18,376 nucleotides of DNA from an uncultured Alphaproteobacteria bacterium (GTDB lineage Bacteria > Pseudomonadota > Alphaproteobacteria > Rickettsiales > UBA1997), in contig CAIYMZ010000040.1 of assembly GCA_903927415.1 (NCBI GenBank), forward strand, positions 1 to 18,376. The letters run 5' to 3'. Position numbers and translations under genes: made by a program. Below are positions 8,342 through 15,477 of this stretch, in pieces. How positions within the stretch are numbered: the first letter of the stretch is position 1; the number at the start of each line of letters is the position of its first letter. The notes under the pieces were generated by a model. It saw only the letters and a list, made by a program, of their open reading frames with translations. It was not told the origin of the DNA and made no database searches.

Positions 8342-8453
8342 TGGGATTTTCTCCGCTACGACGATCCGTTACAGGAATTACTGGTTTATGTTTGGCATAA
8401 CCTTCTTTGACAAAACGCGAGCCAGCGCCAGCCATCGGAATTAAAATATTCAT
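8342..8453 (-). pseudogene. 5' fragment of the frameshifted nucleotidyltransferase gene
   Basis: From the ATG at 8453, 37 codons encode the missing N-terminus of the downstream frame: MNILIPMAGAGSRF, then KHKPVIPV and DRRSGENP. This includes the GxGxR nucleotide-binding loop and the KP motif found intact in the paralogue just upstream. The ATG overlaps that gene's stop as ATGA, the junction style used elsewhere in this operon, which supports 8453 as the true start. After codon 37 one extra base (8342) puts the remainder of the gene in another frame. Candidate sites are the AAAA run at 8347-8350 and the CCC at 8343-8345. Removing one base from either gives an uninterrupted family-like sequence into MVVAATLDLP. 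Confidence 0.75.
8351..8354 (-). promoter_or_regulatory. Shine-Dalgarno-like GGAG upstream of the internal ATG at 8341
   Basis: On the minus strand GGAG is followed by nine bases and then ATG. It lies inside the out-of-frame nucleotidyltransferase start and could allow re-initiation downstream of the frameshift, so that the GT2 part is still made. It may be coincidental coding sequence. Confidence 0.35.
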
Positions 8454-9220
8454 GCAGAGAAATTTTTTACTTGATTGAGCCAAAAAAGATATTCATCCAA
8501 ATCTTCTGGCGTGCCCCATTGGCAGAAAAAATTCACCTCGTCATAAACATAAATTTTTTTCTTATCACGCAACATTAGCTGATAAACTAGGCTCACGTAA
8601 AACTCGCTATTAAGGCTCAAATCCTCGTCCAAAGCCATTTGAAAATATTTTTTTACTGTGGCGCCATCTTTAAAAAAATAAACTCCCGGCGAGTGAAATC
8701 CTTTGGCCTTATCTTCAGCGAAAGAAAATTTTTCTTTAATCTCCAGCAAATAATTTTGATTATCTTTTAGGCAGCCAGCATAGAGATTTTTTTTTGGCAA
8801 CAGGTTTGGATGAAAGCCAGAGTAGCACGGAACAGAGCCGTCAATTTCAGAATTAAGAATCATTTTTTTAAATCCCGCGTAATTCCAACGCATGTAATAA
8901 TCACAATAGCTGATTAAAAGTGGTTCATCATCACGCAGCTGGTCAAAGATTCTTGACACCGCATAAACTGGTCCTCTTTTGTGATTTTCAATTGAGATTA
9001 TTTGCCCTTCGGGCTTGATGCGTCTAAGTTCAGAAACGAGGTTGGTATTGCGAATATGTTCATCACGGCAAATAAAAACAAACTCATCTTCAGGAGAAAA
9101 CATTTTTACCACCCACTCGATAATTGGCTTATCGTGAACTTTAATCAGAGGCTTTGGATATTCATAGCCGGCAGCAATAAAGCGCGAACCCAAACCTGAC
9201 ATTGGGATTATTACTTTCAT
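8450..9220 (-). CDS. Sugar-phosphate (or related) nucleotidyltransferase
   Basis: An intact 256-residue NTP_transferase-fold protein. The N-terminal nucleotide-binding loop reads IIPMSGLGSRF (4-14) with YPKPLI following, and ISYCDYY carries the likely metal-binding Asp; the C-terminus has the family's WGTPEDLDEYLFW. Such enzymes condense an NTP with a sugar- or polyol-phosphate to give an NDP-activated precursor. It lacks the motif of CMP-nonulosonate synthetases (NeuA/PseF), so it does not fill the missing PseF step. It overlaps both neighbours by ATGA: the aldolase upstream (9217-9220) and the frameshifted paralogue downstream (8450-8453). Nucleotide and substrate cannot be assigned. The pairing with an aldolase and a kinase-like domain suggests activation of a phosphorylated small compound. 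Confidence 0.82.
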   Translation of the reverse strand: MKVIIPMSGLGSRFIAAGYEYPKPLIKVHDKPIIEWVVKMFSPEDEFVFICRDEHIRNTNLVSELRRIKPEGQIISIENHKRGPVYAVSRIFDQLRDDEPLLISYCDYYMRWNYAGFKKMILNSEIDGSVPCYSGFHPNLLPKKNLYAGCLKDNQNYLLEIKEKFSFAEDKAKGFHSPGVYFFKDGATVKKYFQMALDEDLSLNSEFYVSLVYQLMLRDKKKIYVYDEVNFFCQWGTPEDLDEYLFWLNQVKNFSA

Positions 9221-10104
9221 TTTTTTGCTACCTTTTTGCGATATTTTTCGCTTTCCATATTTGCCACAAAATCAACGTTTTCTTTGCTGATGAAAATCGG
9301 CTCCAAACCAGATTTATCAATGGACTGAAGGATGTAAGAATATGCAGCAAAAATATGACTCGCAATCTGACTTTGAGAAAATTCTCCAGAAATTCCAAAA
9401 ACAATTTGATCAGGAAAAAGCACATTTTTTTTCATAAATTCTTGATCGAAAATTTTAATTTTATCGAAACAAAATTCGGGAATATTCAGGTGTTTTTTGA
9501 TTTTATTATTGATCTGAGTATGAAGTTTTAACAGCTCGTCCGCGTCATCGCCAGCAAGTATCAGGCCATGATTTTGTAAAAAAATAATTTGCGGTTTTGA
9601 TAATTTTTTTAAGCCGTTAAAAATCTCTGCAGTTAATTGCCATCCCGGATTGCAATATTCGACCCACAAAAAATCAAAAAAAATTTCTGCCGCGATTTTT
9701 TTTCCCTCAAAAGAACATACCAAAACCGCTGCATAAACTGAATGGCTGTGAATCACATATTTGAATGGAAGAAGCGAGTGAAAGCCTGTTTCCATTGATG
9801 GGCGAGACTCTTGATAAGGTGCGATTCTTTTAGTTAATGAATCTACTGCGGCAGAAAATTTTTCATCATCACCATTTTTTTTATGACAAAATTCAGAAAT
9901 TTTTTGATTGATTTGCGCATGATTTACAAAGACAAGCCCGCTTGTTTCACTGACATTTTTTAACTCATAACCTGAAGCTTTAATTGCCATCAAATCATCT
10001 GAAATTTTTACCGAGATATTCCCGCCGCTACCCTGAACATAATCAAGATGAACTCCAATTTCACGAGATAATTTTACCAAATTAGTTATTTTTTTCTTCA
10101 TCAT
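9217..10104 (-). CDS. Class II aldolase/adducin-family protein
   Basis: A 295-residue protein whose N-terminal about 215 residues are a class II aldolase domain. Compared with E. coli fuculose-1-phosphate aldolase (FucA), the key positions are retained: phosphate-binding Gly28-Asn29 in GSGGNIS, Ser44-Gly45 in KASGYE, the catalytic Glu in PSMETGFH (Glu105), and metal ligands His119 and His121 in IHSHS and His179 in QNHG. It should therefore bind a metal and a phosphorylated substrate and carry out aldol cleavage/condensation, epimerisation or a related reaction. A C-terminal extension of about 80 residues is not part of the core fold. The start at 10104 (or the adjacent ATG at 10101) lies inside the end of the upstream gene, with an AGAG-like ribosome site. 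The substrate is unknown. Confidence 0.82.
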   Translation of the reverse strand: MMKKKITNLVKLSREIGVHLDYVQGSGGNISVKISDDLMAIKASGYELKNVSETSGLVFVNHAQINQKISEFCHKKNGDDEKFSAAVDSLTKRIAPYQESRPSMETGFHSLLPFKYVIHSHSVYAAVLVCSFEGKKIAAEIFFDFLWVEYCNPGWQLTAEIFNGLKKLSKPQIIFLQNHGLILAGDDADELLKLHTQINNKIKKHLNIPEFCFDKIKIFDQEFMKKNVLFPDQIVFGISGEFSQSQIASHIFAAYSYILQSIDKSGLEPIFISKENVDFVANMESEKYRKKVAKK

Positions 10105-12214
10105 TTATCTCTGTTTGGATGATATAAAAAGCTAAAAATAATTGAATTAAACCGCTTATATTATCATTCCAATTTGGTTCCTGCAGATGAATTTCTTCAA
10201 AACTTTGCCCCAATAAACTATCGCCGCAGTTCTTGATTTCAGCGGATGTGGCAGTACCAGAAATTTTGATCAACTGAGAATCTGACTCTTCGTAACTATG
10301 CTCAATTCTTAAAGTTTTGATCATCAAGATTCTTTCCAGCAATGGCTCAACATTGATATTGTTGGTAAAGAAAAATTTTATATTCAGATCAGGAGCTTCG
10401 CTTTTATCTCCCAAGTTTTTTATTTCCTCGTTGCAGCATAATTCGATGCGGATGTCGGCAAATTTTTCTTGCGATAAAACGAACTTTTCTGAGTCGTCCG
10501 CTCTTTTTTTAATTTGCTCCAAAACCTGTTTTTTACTGTGTCCGCGCTTTTCTTGATCACGAATAATTTTCCAGTGCATTTGTAACCGTCTCTCCGGTTT
10601 TATGAAAATTTTAAGATCAAATAATTTTCTTACCGCTTCGATATAAAGGCTGTGCAGACCTTCTAGAATGACAATTTTTTGCGCTGCTACTTCTTTTGAT
10701 TCACTAAATTTCCCGCAATCATGTTCGTAAGTTTTGCGAGAAATTTTTTGACCTTTTTTTAAAACGCGCAAAAACGATATCTCATCGTGAAGACTATTAG
10801 CTCTTGGGTCTAAATGAGTTATTTCTTGCCATTTTTTATGACCTCTTTCCCAACGATGCATGTCGTCTCCACAAAAAGAGGTGATATTTTTTTCTCCAAA
10901 AGTTTGCTCTAAAATTTTTGTTAACGTGGTTTTTCCAGCTCCAGAATCTCCCGAAATTCCAATCAAATATGGTTTAGAAGTTAACTTGTGTTTAGCATAA
11001 CTATTGATACCGCCGCGATAAATCCAAATACAGTTTAGAAACAAAAATATTTGCAGAATTGTGAATGCAACTCCAACCAAAAGATCGGGGTTAAAGCGCA
11101 GAGATACAAAATCATAAAATGTTGGAAGCGTTGATGCTTGTGGTGCCACAAGATTTATAACTTGCAGAAAATCAGAATCTTTTGTTAAGGCAAAATATAA
11201 AATGTAAGCAAGTTGTAGCATTACAAAAAGAAAATTTGGTGCATTTTTTTCTTTGACGTAAAAGTAGCAAAAAAATGGGATAACCCAATAATACCAGCCC
11301 TGCATCGGGGGAGTAAAAAGCGTGATTACACCAAAACTAAAACCAAGAAACATCACAAAAATATCGCGATTATAGCCACGAATCGTCCAAGCCTTCATCA
11401 GCAGCAAAAGGTAAGCTGCCGGAATAAAATAAAACACCACACCGCGATGAAAAATATAAGATAAATCAAAAATTTTCCCCTGCTCTTTATTCAAAAAAAC
11501 CATTGAGATGAAGCCTTGAGAATCAAGATACGATATATTTATCAGCAAAAATGATGCTGATAAAACCAAAGCAAAAATTGCATTTTTTTTGAAGGAAAAA
11601 TTTTTTGAAAATAGGAAAATAAAAAAGAACGGAACTGCCAATAAAATATTGGTCTTGCAAGCAATCGCTGCGCCTAAAAATAAAGCTGAAAAATGAATTT
11701 TTTCTTTAAAAAGAAAATAAAGCGCTGTCAATAAAACAGCGATTGGAATGGCGTCGAGTTGTCCATGAATATAGCTGATGTAAATTAGGACAGGAGACAG
11801 CCAGTAAAAAATTATTAGCTTATCTATCCTGTATTTAAGCCATCTGGCAAGAATTAATAAAATTACAAAATCAGCAATTAATAGCGGGATTCTAAGAGTA
11901 AAAATTGCTGCAAAAATAGAATTGGGAGAAATCAGTGCATATGGAATCGCAAGAATCCATAACATCAAAGTTGGATATGGAAAAACATTTAACCTACCTT
12001 CGGCAACAAAATATTGGTAAGGATTTTCAAACTGAGATTTGGTGTAGAAATCAACAAATGGTAAAAAAAGCTCGCTTAAAAATTTCGAAGCAAAAAGCGC
12101 TGCAAAGGTAATTTTTAAAATAACACCAAACCAGAATAGTTTTGATTCTACAAGCTCTTGCAGAATTGATTTAGTCTTATTTGAGAAAAGATTTTTTATC
12201 ACTTTTGGCACCAT
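10082..12214 (-). CDS. GT-C-like membrane protein fused to a uridine kinase/phosphoribulokinase-like domain
   Basis: This 710-residue protein has two halves. Residues 1 to about 403 contain roughly 10 membrane segments, with a HGQLDAIP motif (about 150-157) typical of GT-C polyprenyl-phosphate-dependent mannosyltransferase-type enzymes. From about 415 onward is a P-loop kinase domain of the uridine kinase/phosphoribulokinase family: Walker A GDSGAGKTT at 422-430, GDDMHRWERG at 449-458 and ILEGLHSLY at 516-524. A longer TTG-started frame exists from 12235, but I prefer the ATG at 12214, which gives a 16-base overlap with the upstream gene. The stop lies inside the aldolase start. The kinase might phosphorylate a small polyol or sugar for the aldolase and nucleotidyltransferases next door, while the membrane half transfers a sugar. 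That link is inference. Confidence 0.78.
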   Translation of the reverse strand: MVPKVIKNLFSNKTKSILQELVESKLFWFGVILKITFAALFASKFLSELFLPFVDFYTKSQFENPYQYFVAEGRLNVFPYPTLMLWILAIPYALISPNSIFAAIFTLRIPLLIADFVILLILARWLKYRIDKLIIFYWLSPVLIYISYIHGQLDAIPIAVLLTALYFLFKEKIHFSALFLGAAIACKTNILLAVPFFFIFLFSKNFSFKKNAIFALVLSASFLLINISYLDSQGFISMVFLNKEQGKIFDLSYIFHRGVVFYFIPAAYLLLLMKAWTIRGYNRDIFVMFLGFSFGVITLFTPPMQGWYYWVIPFFCYFYVKEKNAPNFLFVMLQLAYILYFALTKDSDFLQVINLVAPQASTLPTFYDFVSLRFNPDLLVGVAFTILQIFLFLNCIWIYRGGINSYAKHKLTSKPYLIGISGDSGAGKTTLTKILEQTFGEKNITSFCGDDMHRWERGHKKWQEITHLDPRANSLHDEISFLRVLKKGQKISRKTYEHDCGKFSESKEVAAQKIVILEGLHSLYIEAVRKLFDLKIFIKPERRLQMHWKIIRDQEKRGHSKKQVLEQIKKRADDSEKFVLSQEKFADIRIELCCNEEIKNLGDKSEAPDLNIKFFFTNNINVEPLLERILMIKTLRIEHSYEESDSQLIKISGTATSAEIKNCGDSLLGQSFEEIHLQEPNWNDNISGLIQLFLAFYIIQTEINDEEKNN

Positions 12215-12828
12215 AATTCTGGATTTTTCGTACAAACCGCATCGATTTTTTTACCATCAAGCTCCGTTTTAAATTCTTGAATTCGATCGAGAGAATGTTT
12301 CTGCAATTCAGGAGAAACAAGGCAAATTTTGAATCCAGCATTTTTTAACTTTTTGTAAGAATCATCATCGAGTGGCAGCTTTGTGAAGCAATCAACCCAA
12401 ACCCATTTTGTTTTTTTAGAAAAATTTAGAGCATATTCGATTGGCTCTTCTTCGGAAAATCTTACTGCTAAATTATCAGCTCCAAAACCTTGAATAGAGC
12501 CACTTTCAGCAAGTTTAGCATATTTTACAAAGCAAGGCATTGAAAGATCTAAAAAAAACCAATTTTTAATTTTAAATTTATTCATCAGCTCGATGCATTT
12601 TTCCTCAATGCCCTCAGTTTTAATATTTAAAATCAGCGGCCCTTCGCAATTGTAGTGCAGTAAAAATTCAGAGAAATTTTCTGGCTGAGGAGATTTTTGG
12701 TGAGAAAAAGGATCGTGATGCAAGACGAGCTCGTCTTCGTGATAGCGGACATCTAACTCAATTCCGAAATTTTTTGGAATCATCCCTAATTGTGAAATCG
12801 AGTTAATCCTGTGAACAATTATTTTCAT
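12199..12828 (-). CDS. Glycerophosphodiester phosphodiesterase-like (GDPD) protein
   Basis: A 209-residue TIM-barrel phosphodiesterase. The catalytic pattern is visible: His6-Arg7 near the start (IIVHR), Glu24 and Asp26 in GIELDVR, and His38-Asp39 in HHDP. The C-terminal segment KIDAVCTKNPE resembles the family's end motif. GDPD enzymes cleave glycerophosphodiesters. Short versions recur in polysaccharide clusters with an unclear role, possibly hydrolysing a phosphodiester-linked glycan precursor. I start it at the ATG at 12828, two bases after the pseI stop; a TTG-started frame from 12849 would add seven residues ahead of a conserved N-terminus and is less likely. There is no signal peptide, so it is probably cytoplasmic. 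Its end overlaps the following gene by 16 bases. Confidence 0.8.
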   Translation of the reverse strand: MKIIVHRINSISQLGMIPKNFGIELDVRYHEDELVLHHDPFSHQKSPQPENFSEFLLHYNCEGPLILNIKTEGIEEKCIELMNKFKIKNWFFLDLSMPCFVKYAKLAESGSIQGFGADNLAVRFSEEEPIEYALNFSKKTKWVWVDCFTKLPLDDDSYKKLKNAGFKICLVSPELQKHSLDRIQEFKTELDGKKIDAVCTKNPELWCQK

Positions 12829-12830
12829 GA

Positions 12831-13877
12831 TTATTGGATTAAATCCCAACTCAGAGCAGTGCCTTTCTTAAGATTTTTTGTCACTTTTTTTCCCAATAAA
12901 ATATCAAAATATTTAGGCGATAAACCAAGGCCTGGCCTAATTGCGCGCATATTTTCTATTGAAAGAGTTTCGCCTGCTTTCACATCTTTTGCTATGTAGA
13001 GAGTGCGACGAAAGCGCAATGAAGCTTTTTCTTTCGCACTAATTCCGTAGTGAATTTTTCCCACCGCTTTTGCGGCAATCGTAGATTCTTCAACCAAAGA
13101 TTTCATCTCCGCCGGCTCCATCGAAAAAGCCGAATCAACTCCGCCTTTTTTTCGATCCAGAGTAAAATGTTTTTCGATCACAGTCGCACCAAGTGCAACG
13201 GAAGCAATAGCCACGCCGATTCCCATGGTGTGATCGGATAGACCAATTTCACAATCAGAAAAAAGTTCACGTAAATGTGGAATTGTCAGCAAATTCGCAT
13301 CTTCCGGTAAGGCCGGATATTCGCTGGTGCATTTAAGCAAAATAATATTTTCACAACCCTCATCTTTCAAAGTTTTTACCGCTTCAAAAATTTCAGAAAT
13401 ATTGGCCATACCGGTTGAAATGATGACGGGTTTTTTTGTTGCCGCAACTTTGCGTATCAAAGGCAAATCAGTATTTTCAAAAGAAGCAATTTTGTAAAAT
13501 GGCACATCTAATTTTTCTAAAAAATCAACTGCCGTGGCATCGAATGGCGAGCTAAATCCGATGATTCCGACTTCTTTACATTTATCAAAAATCGCCTTGT
13601 GCCAATCCCATGGGGTATGGGCTTGATCGTAGAGTCTATAGAGTGAATTGCCTTTCCATAAACTGTTTTTGTCTTCGATAAAAAATTCATTTTCAGAAAT
13701 ATCGAGTGTCATCGTATCCGCCGTGTAGGTCTGAATTTTCAAAGCATCTACTCCACATTTTGCCGCCGCTTCCACAATTTTCAGGGCATTTTCCAAAGAC
13801 TGGTTGTGATTGCCAGACATCTCAGCGATCACGAATGGCTTCGTGCCTTTTCCAATTTCCCTATTGCCGATTTTCAT
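12831..13877 (-). CDS. pseI: Pseudaminic acid synthase PseI (NeuB family)
   Basis: A 348-residue NeuB-family synthase that condenses phosphoenolpyruvate with a 6-deoxy-di-N-acetyl-altrose to form the nine-carbon pseudaminic acid. The N-terminal barrel starts FVIAEMSGNHNQSLE, in which the NHN.SLE pattern is closer to PseI than to sialic acid NeuB. Probable metal-binding histidines are His216 in SDHT and His237 in EKHFTLDR. A C-terminal SAF (antifreeze-like) domain begins near residue 288 (RFRRTLYIAKDV) and runs to the end, giving the full family length. It overlaps pseH by 17 bases. Substrate assignment to pseudaminic rather than legionaminic acid also rests on the adjacent pseB, pseC and pseH. 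Confidence 0.92.
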   Translation of the reverse strand: MKIGNREIGKGTKPFVIAEMSGNHNQSLENALKIVEAAAKCGVDALKIQTYTADTMTLDISENEFFIEDKNSLWKGNSLYRLYDQAHTPWDWHKAIFDKCKEVGIIGFSSPFDATAVDFLEKLDVPFYKIASFENTDLPLIRKVAATKKPVIISTGMANISEIFEAVKTLKDEGCENIILLKCTSEYPALPEDANLLTIPHLRELFSDCEIGLSDHTMGIGVAIASVALGATVIEKHFTLDRKKGGVDSAFSMEPAEMKSLVEESTIAAKAVGKIHYGISAKEKASLRFRRTLYIAKDVKAGETLSIENMRAIRPGLGLSPKYFDILLGKKVTKNLKKGTALSWDLIQ

Positions 13878-14316
13878 ATTTCAAAATGTAAGATTGCGAT
13901 TCTTCGATTATTTTGTAGCCAGACTTTAGAAATGCTTTTAGCGATCCGTCATTATTTTTTTTGATGTGAGCAATGATCTTTGCGCCACTTCTTGCATCCA
14001 ATAATTTGGCTCCAGTATCAGAAATAATTTTGCTCGCCAAACCTTTGCCCCGATATTTTTTGGCGATTTGAATCCCGATTATAAATTGATTTTCTTTTTC
14101 GAAGTCAAAACGCACGGAGCCGATTAAATCAGCGCCATTTCTGATGATGTAAAAAAAACAATTCTCATTTTTTAGCGCCGCAGAAAACCATTTTTTATGG
14201 CCTTCAATTTCAATTTTATTTTGGTTGAAAGAATTCTGGCGAACCAGTGGATCATTAGCTAATTCAAATATCTCCATCATATCCGATTCTTGTGCTAGCG
14301 TGATTTTATAATCCAT
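13861..14316 (-). CDS. pseH: PseH-type GNAT N-acetyltransferase
   Basis: A 151-residue GNAT acetyltransferase. The acetyl-CoA pyrophosphate-binding loop is KKYRGKGLA at 86-94, and NNDGSLKAFLKSGY (121-134) is the family's C-terminal signature region. The N-terminal NDPLVRQNSFN (21-31) followed by GHKKWF is typical of acetyltransferases acting on the 4-amino group of the pseudaminic acid precursor (PseH). Similar domains also occur as C-terminal parts of bifunctional PseG-PseH proteins; here it stands alone. It lies six bases after pseC and overlaps pseI by 17 bases, exactly where the third pathway step is expected. No PseG hydrolase is recognisable in the window. Confidence 0.85.
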   Translation of the reverse strand: MDYKITLAQESDMMEIFELANDPLVRQNSFNQNKIEIEGHKKWFSAALKNENCFFYIIRNGADLIGSVRFDFEKENQFIIGIQIAKKYRGKGLASKIISDTGAKLLDARSGAKIIAHIKKNNDGSLKAFLKSGYKIIEESQSYILKYENRQ

Positions 14317-14322
14317 TGACAG

Positions 14323-15477
14323 TTAGCTAATAACTTTTTTGACGGTGTTGACAATGTGGGATAAATCGCAATTCGATAAACCAAAATAGAGCGGCAAAGA
14401 AATTGTTTTTTCGTAATATTTTTCTGCATTCGGAAAATCGCCTTCTTTGAATCCGAGATTTTTGTAGAAAGGCTGTAAATGCACCGGAATGTAGTGAATC
14501 TGCAAGTTCAAACCCTGCTCTTGTAGCTTCATAAAAATTTCTTTTTTCGACATTTTGACTTCCACAAAATCAATAAGCAGTGGAAAAAGATGGGGACAAG
14601 ATTTGGAATAATCGCGCTCTTGCAAAAAGCTAAAACGCCGATCATGCAAAAATTCCTGACGATAAAATTCGACAATTTCTTTTCTTCTTTTGGCGAATTT
14701 ATTAATTTTTTTAAACTGCGAAACACCTAGAGCTGCTTGGATATCAGTGAGGCGATAGTTAAAGCCAAAGTCATGCATTTCGTAATACCACGGCCCATCA
14801 TTTTTGGTTAATGAAGCTGTATCTTTACTCATGCCATGACTTCTCAAAAGCAGTAATTTTTTGTAAATTTTTTCGCTGTTAGTTGTGATCGCACCACCCT
14901 CACCTGTGGTTAAATTTTTTACCGGATGAAAAGAAAAAATGACCATGTCAGAAAATTTACACGAACCAACTTTTGAATTTTTATATTCTGAACCTATGGC
15001 ATGCGCAGCATCTTCGACCACAAATAAATTATTTTTATCGGCGATTTGTTTGATTTTTTCCATGTCACAAGATTGTCCTGCAAAATGAACTGGGATCAAA
15101 ACTTTGGTTTTAGCGGTGAGATTTTTTTCAATTTCTGCGACAGAAATACAGGCAGTTTCAGGATCAATATCAGCAAATTTTGGGGTAGCGCCAACATAAA
15201 GAGCGCAATTCGCCGAGGCTAAAAAAGTATTAGGGGAAGTTAAAACTTCATCGCCTTCTTTCACATCAAGTGCCAACATTGCGAGGTGCAGAGCCGCGGT
15301 TCCATTGGCTAAAGCGATACAATATTTTGCGCCGGTATAATCACAAATTGCTTTTTCAAATTCGGCAACTTTTGGACCTTTGGTTAAAAAATTCGACTTT
15401 AAAGTTTTTACCACACTCCAGACATCACGCCAATCGATGCACTGTTTACCGTAGCTGTATTGTTTAGCTGATTTCAT
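14323..15477 (-). CDS. pseC: UDP-4-amino-4,6-dideoxy-N-acetyl-beta-L-altrosamine transaminase PseC
   Basis: A 384-residue PLP-dependent aminotransferase of the DegT/DnrJ/EryC1/StrS family. PseC adds an amino group at C4 of the keto sugar made by PseB. The N-terminal YSYGKQCIDWRD with SNFLTKGP (28-35) is characteristic of PseC. Asp156 in VEDAAHA should bind the PLP pyridine nitrogen, and Lys187 in FHPVKNLTTGEGG should form the Schiff base. The length matches the family. The start overlaps the end of pseB by 14 bases, which supports translational coupling and consecutive function. Assignment to pseudaminic rather than another amino sugar follows from the N-terminal signature and flanking genes. 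Confidence 0.92.
   Translation of the reverse strand: MKSAKQYSYGKQCIDWRDVWSVVKTLKSNFLTKGPKVAEFEKAICDYTGAKYCIALANGTAALHLAMLALDVKEGDEVLTSPNTFLASANCALYVGATPKFADIDPETACISVAEIEKNLTAKTKVLIPVHFAGQSCDMEKIKQIADKNNLFVVEDAAHAIGSEYKNSKVGSCKFSDMVIFSFHPVKNLTTGEGGAITTNSEKIYKKLLLLRSHGMSKDTASLTKNDGPWYYEMHDFGFNYRLTDIQAALGVSQFKKINKFAKRRKEIVEFYRQEFLHDRRFSFLQERDYSKSCPHLFPLLIDFVEVKMSKKEIFMKLQEQGLNLQIHYIPVHLQPFYKNLGFKEGDFPNAEKYYEKTISLPLYFGLSNCDLSHIVNTVKKVIS

Noticed and set aside
8454..8483. Upstream TTG start for the broken nucleotidyltransferase fragment
   Set aside because: The ATG at 8453 overlaps the upstream stop as ATGA and begins the family sequence exactly; the extra residues are the neighbour's end read in another frame.
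8450..9220. CMP-pseudaminic acid synthetase (PseF)
   Set aside because: The N-terminal loop is of the IPMxGxGSRF type, not the ARGGSK-type motif of NeuA/PseF enzymes.
9202..9531. Plus-strand open frame inside the aldolase gene
   Set aside because: It is antisense to a gene with all expected catalytic motifs, has low-complexity Phe/Asn-rich composition, and resembles no known family.
12829..12849. TTG start of the GDPD-like gene at 12849
   Set aside because: It would add seven residues overlapping pseI in front of a conserved N-terminus; the ATG at 12828 begins the family sequence directly.
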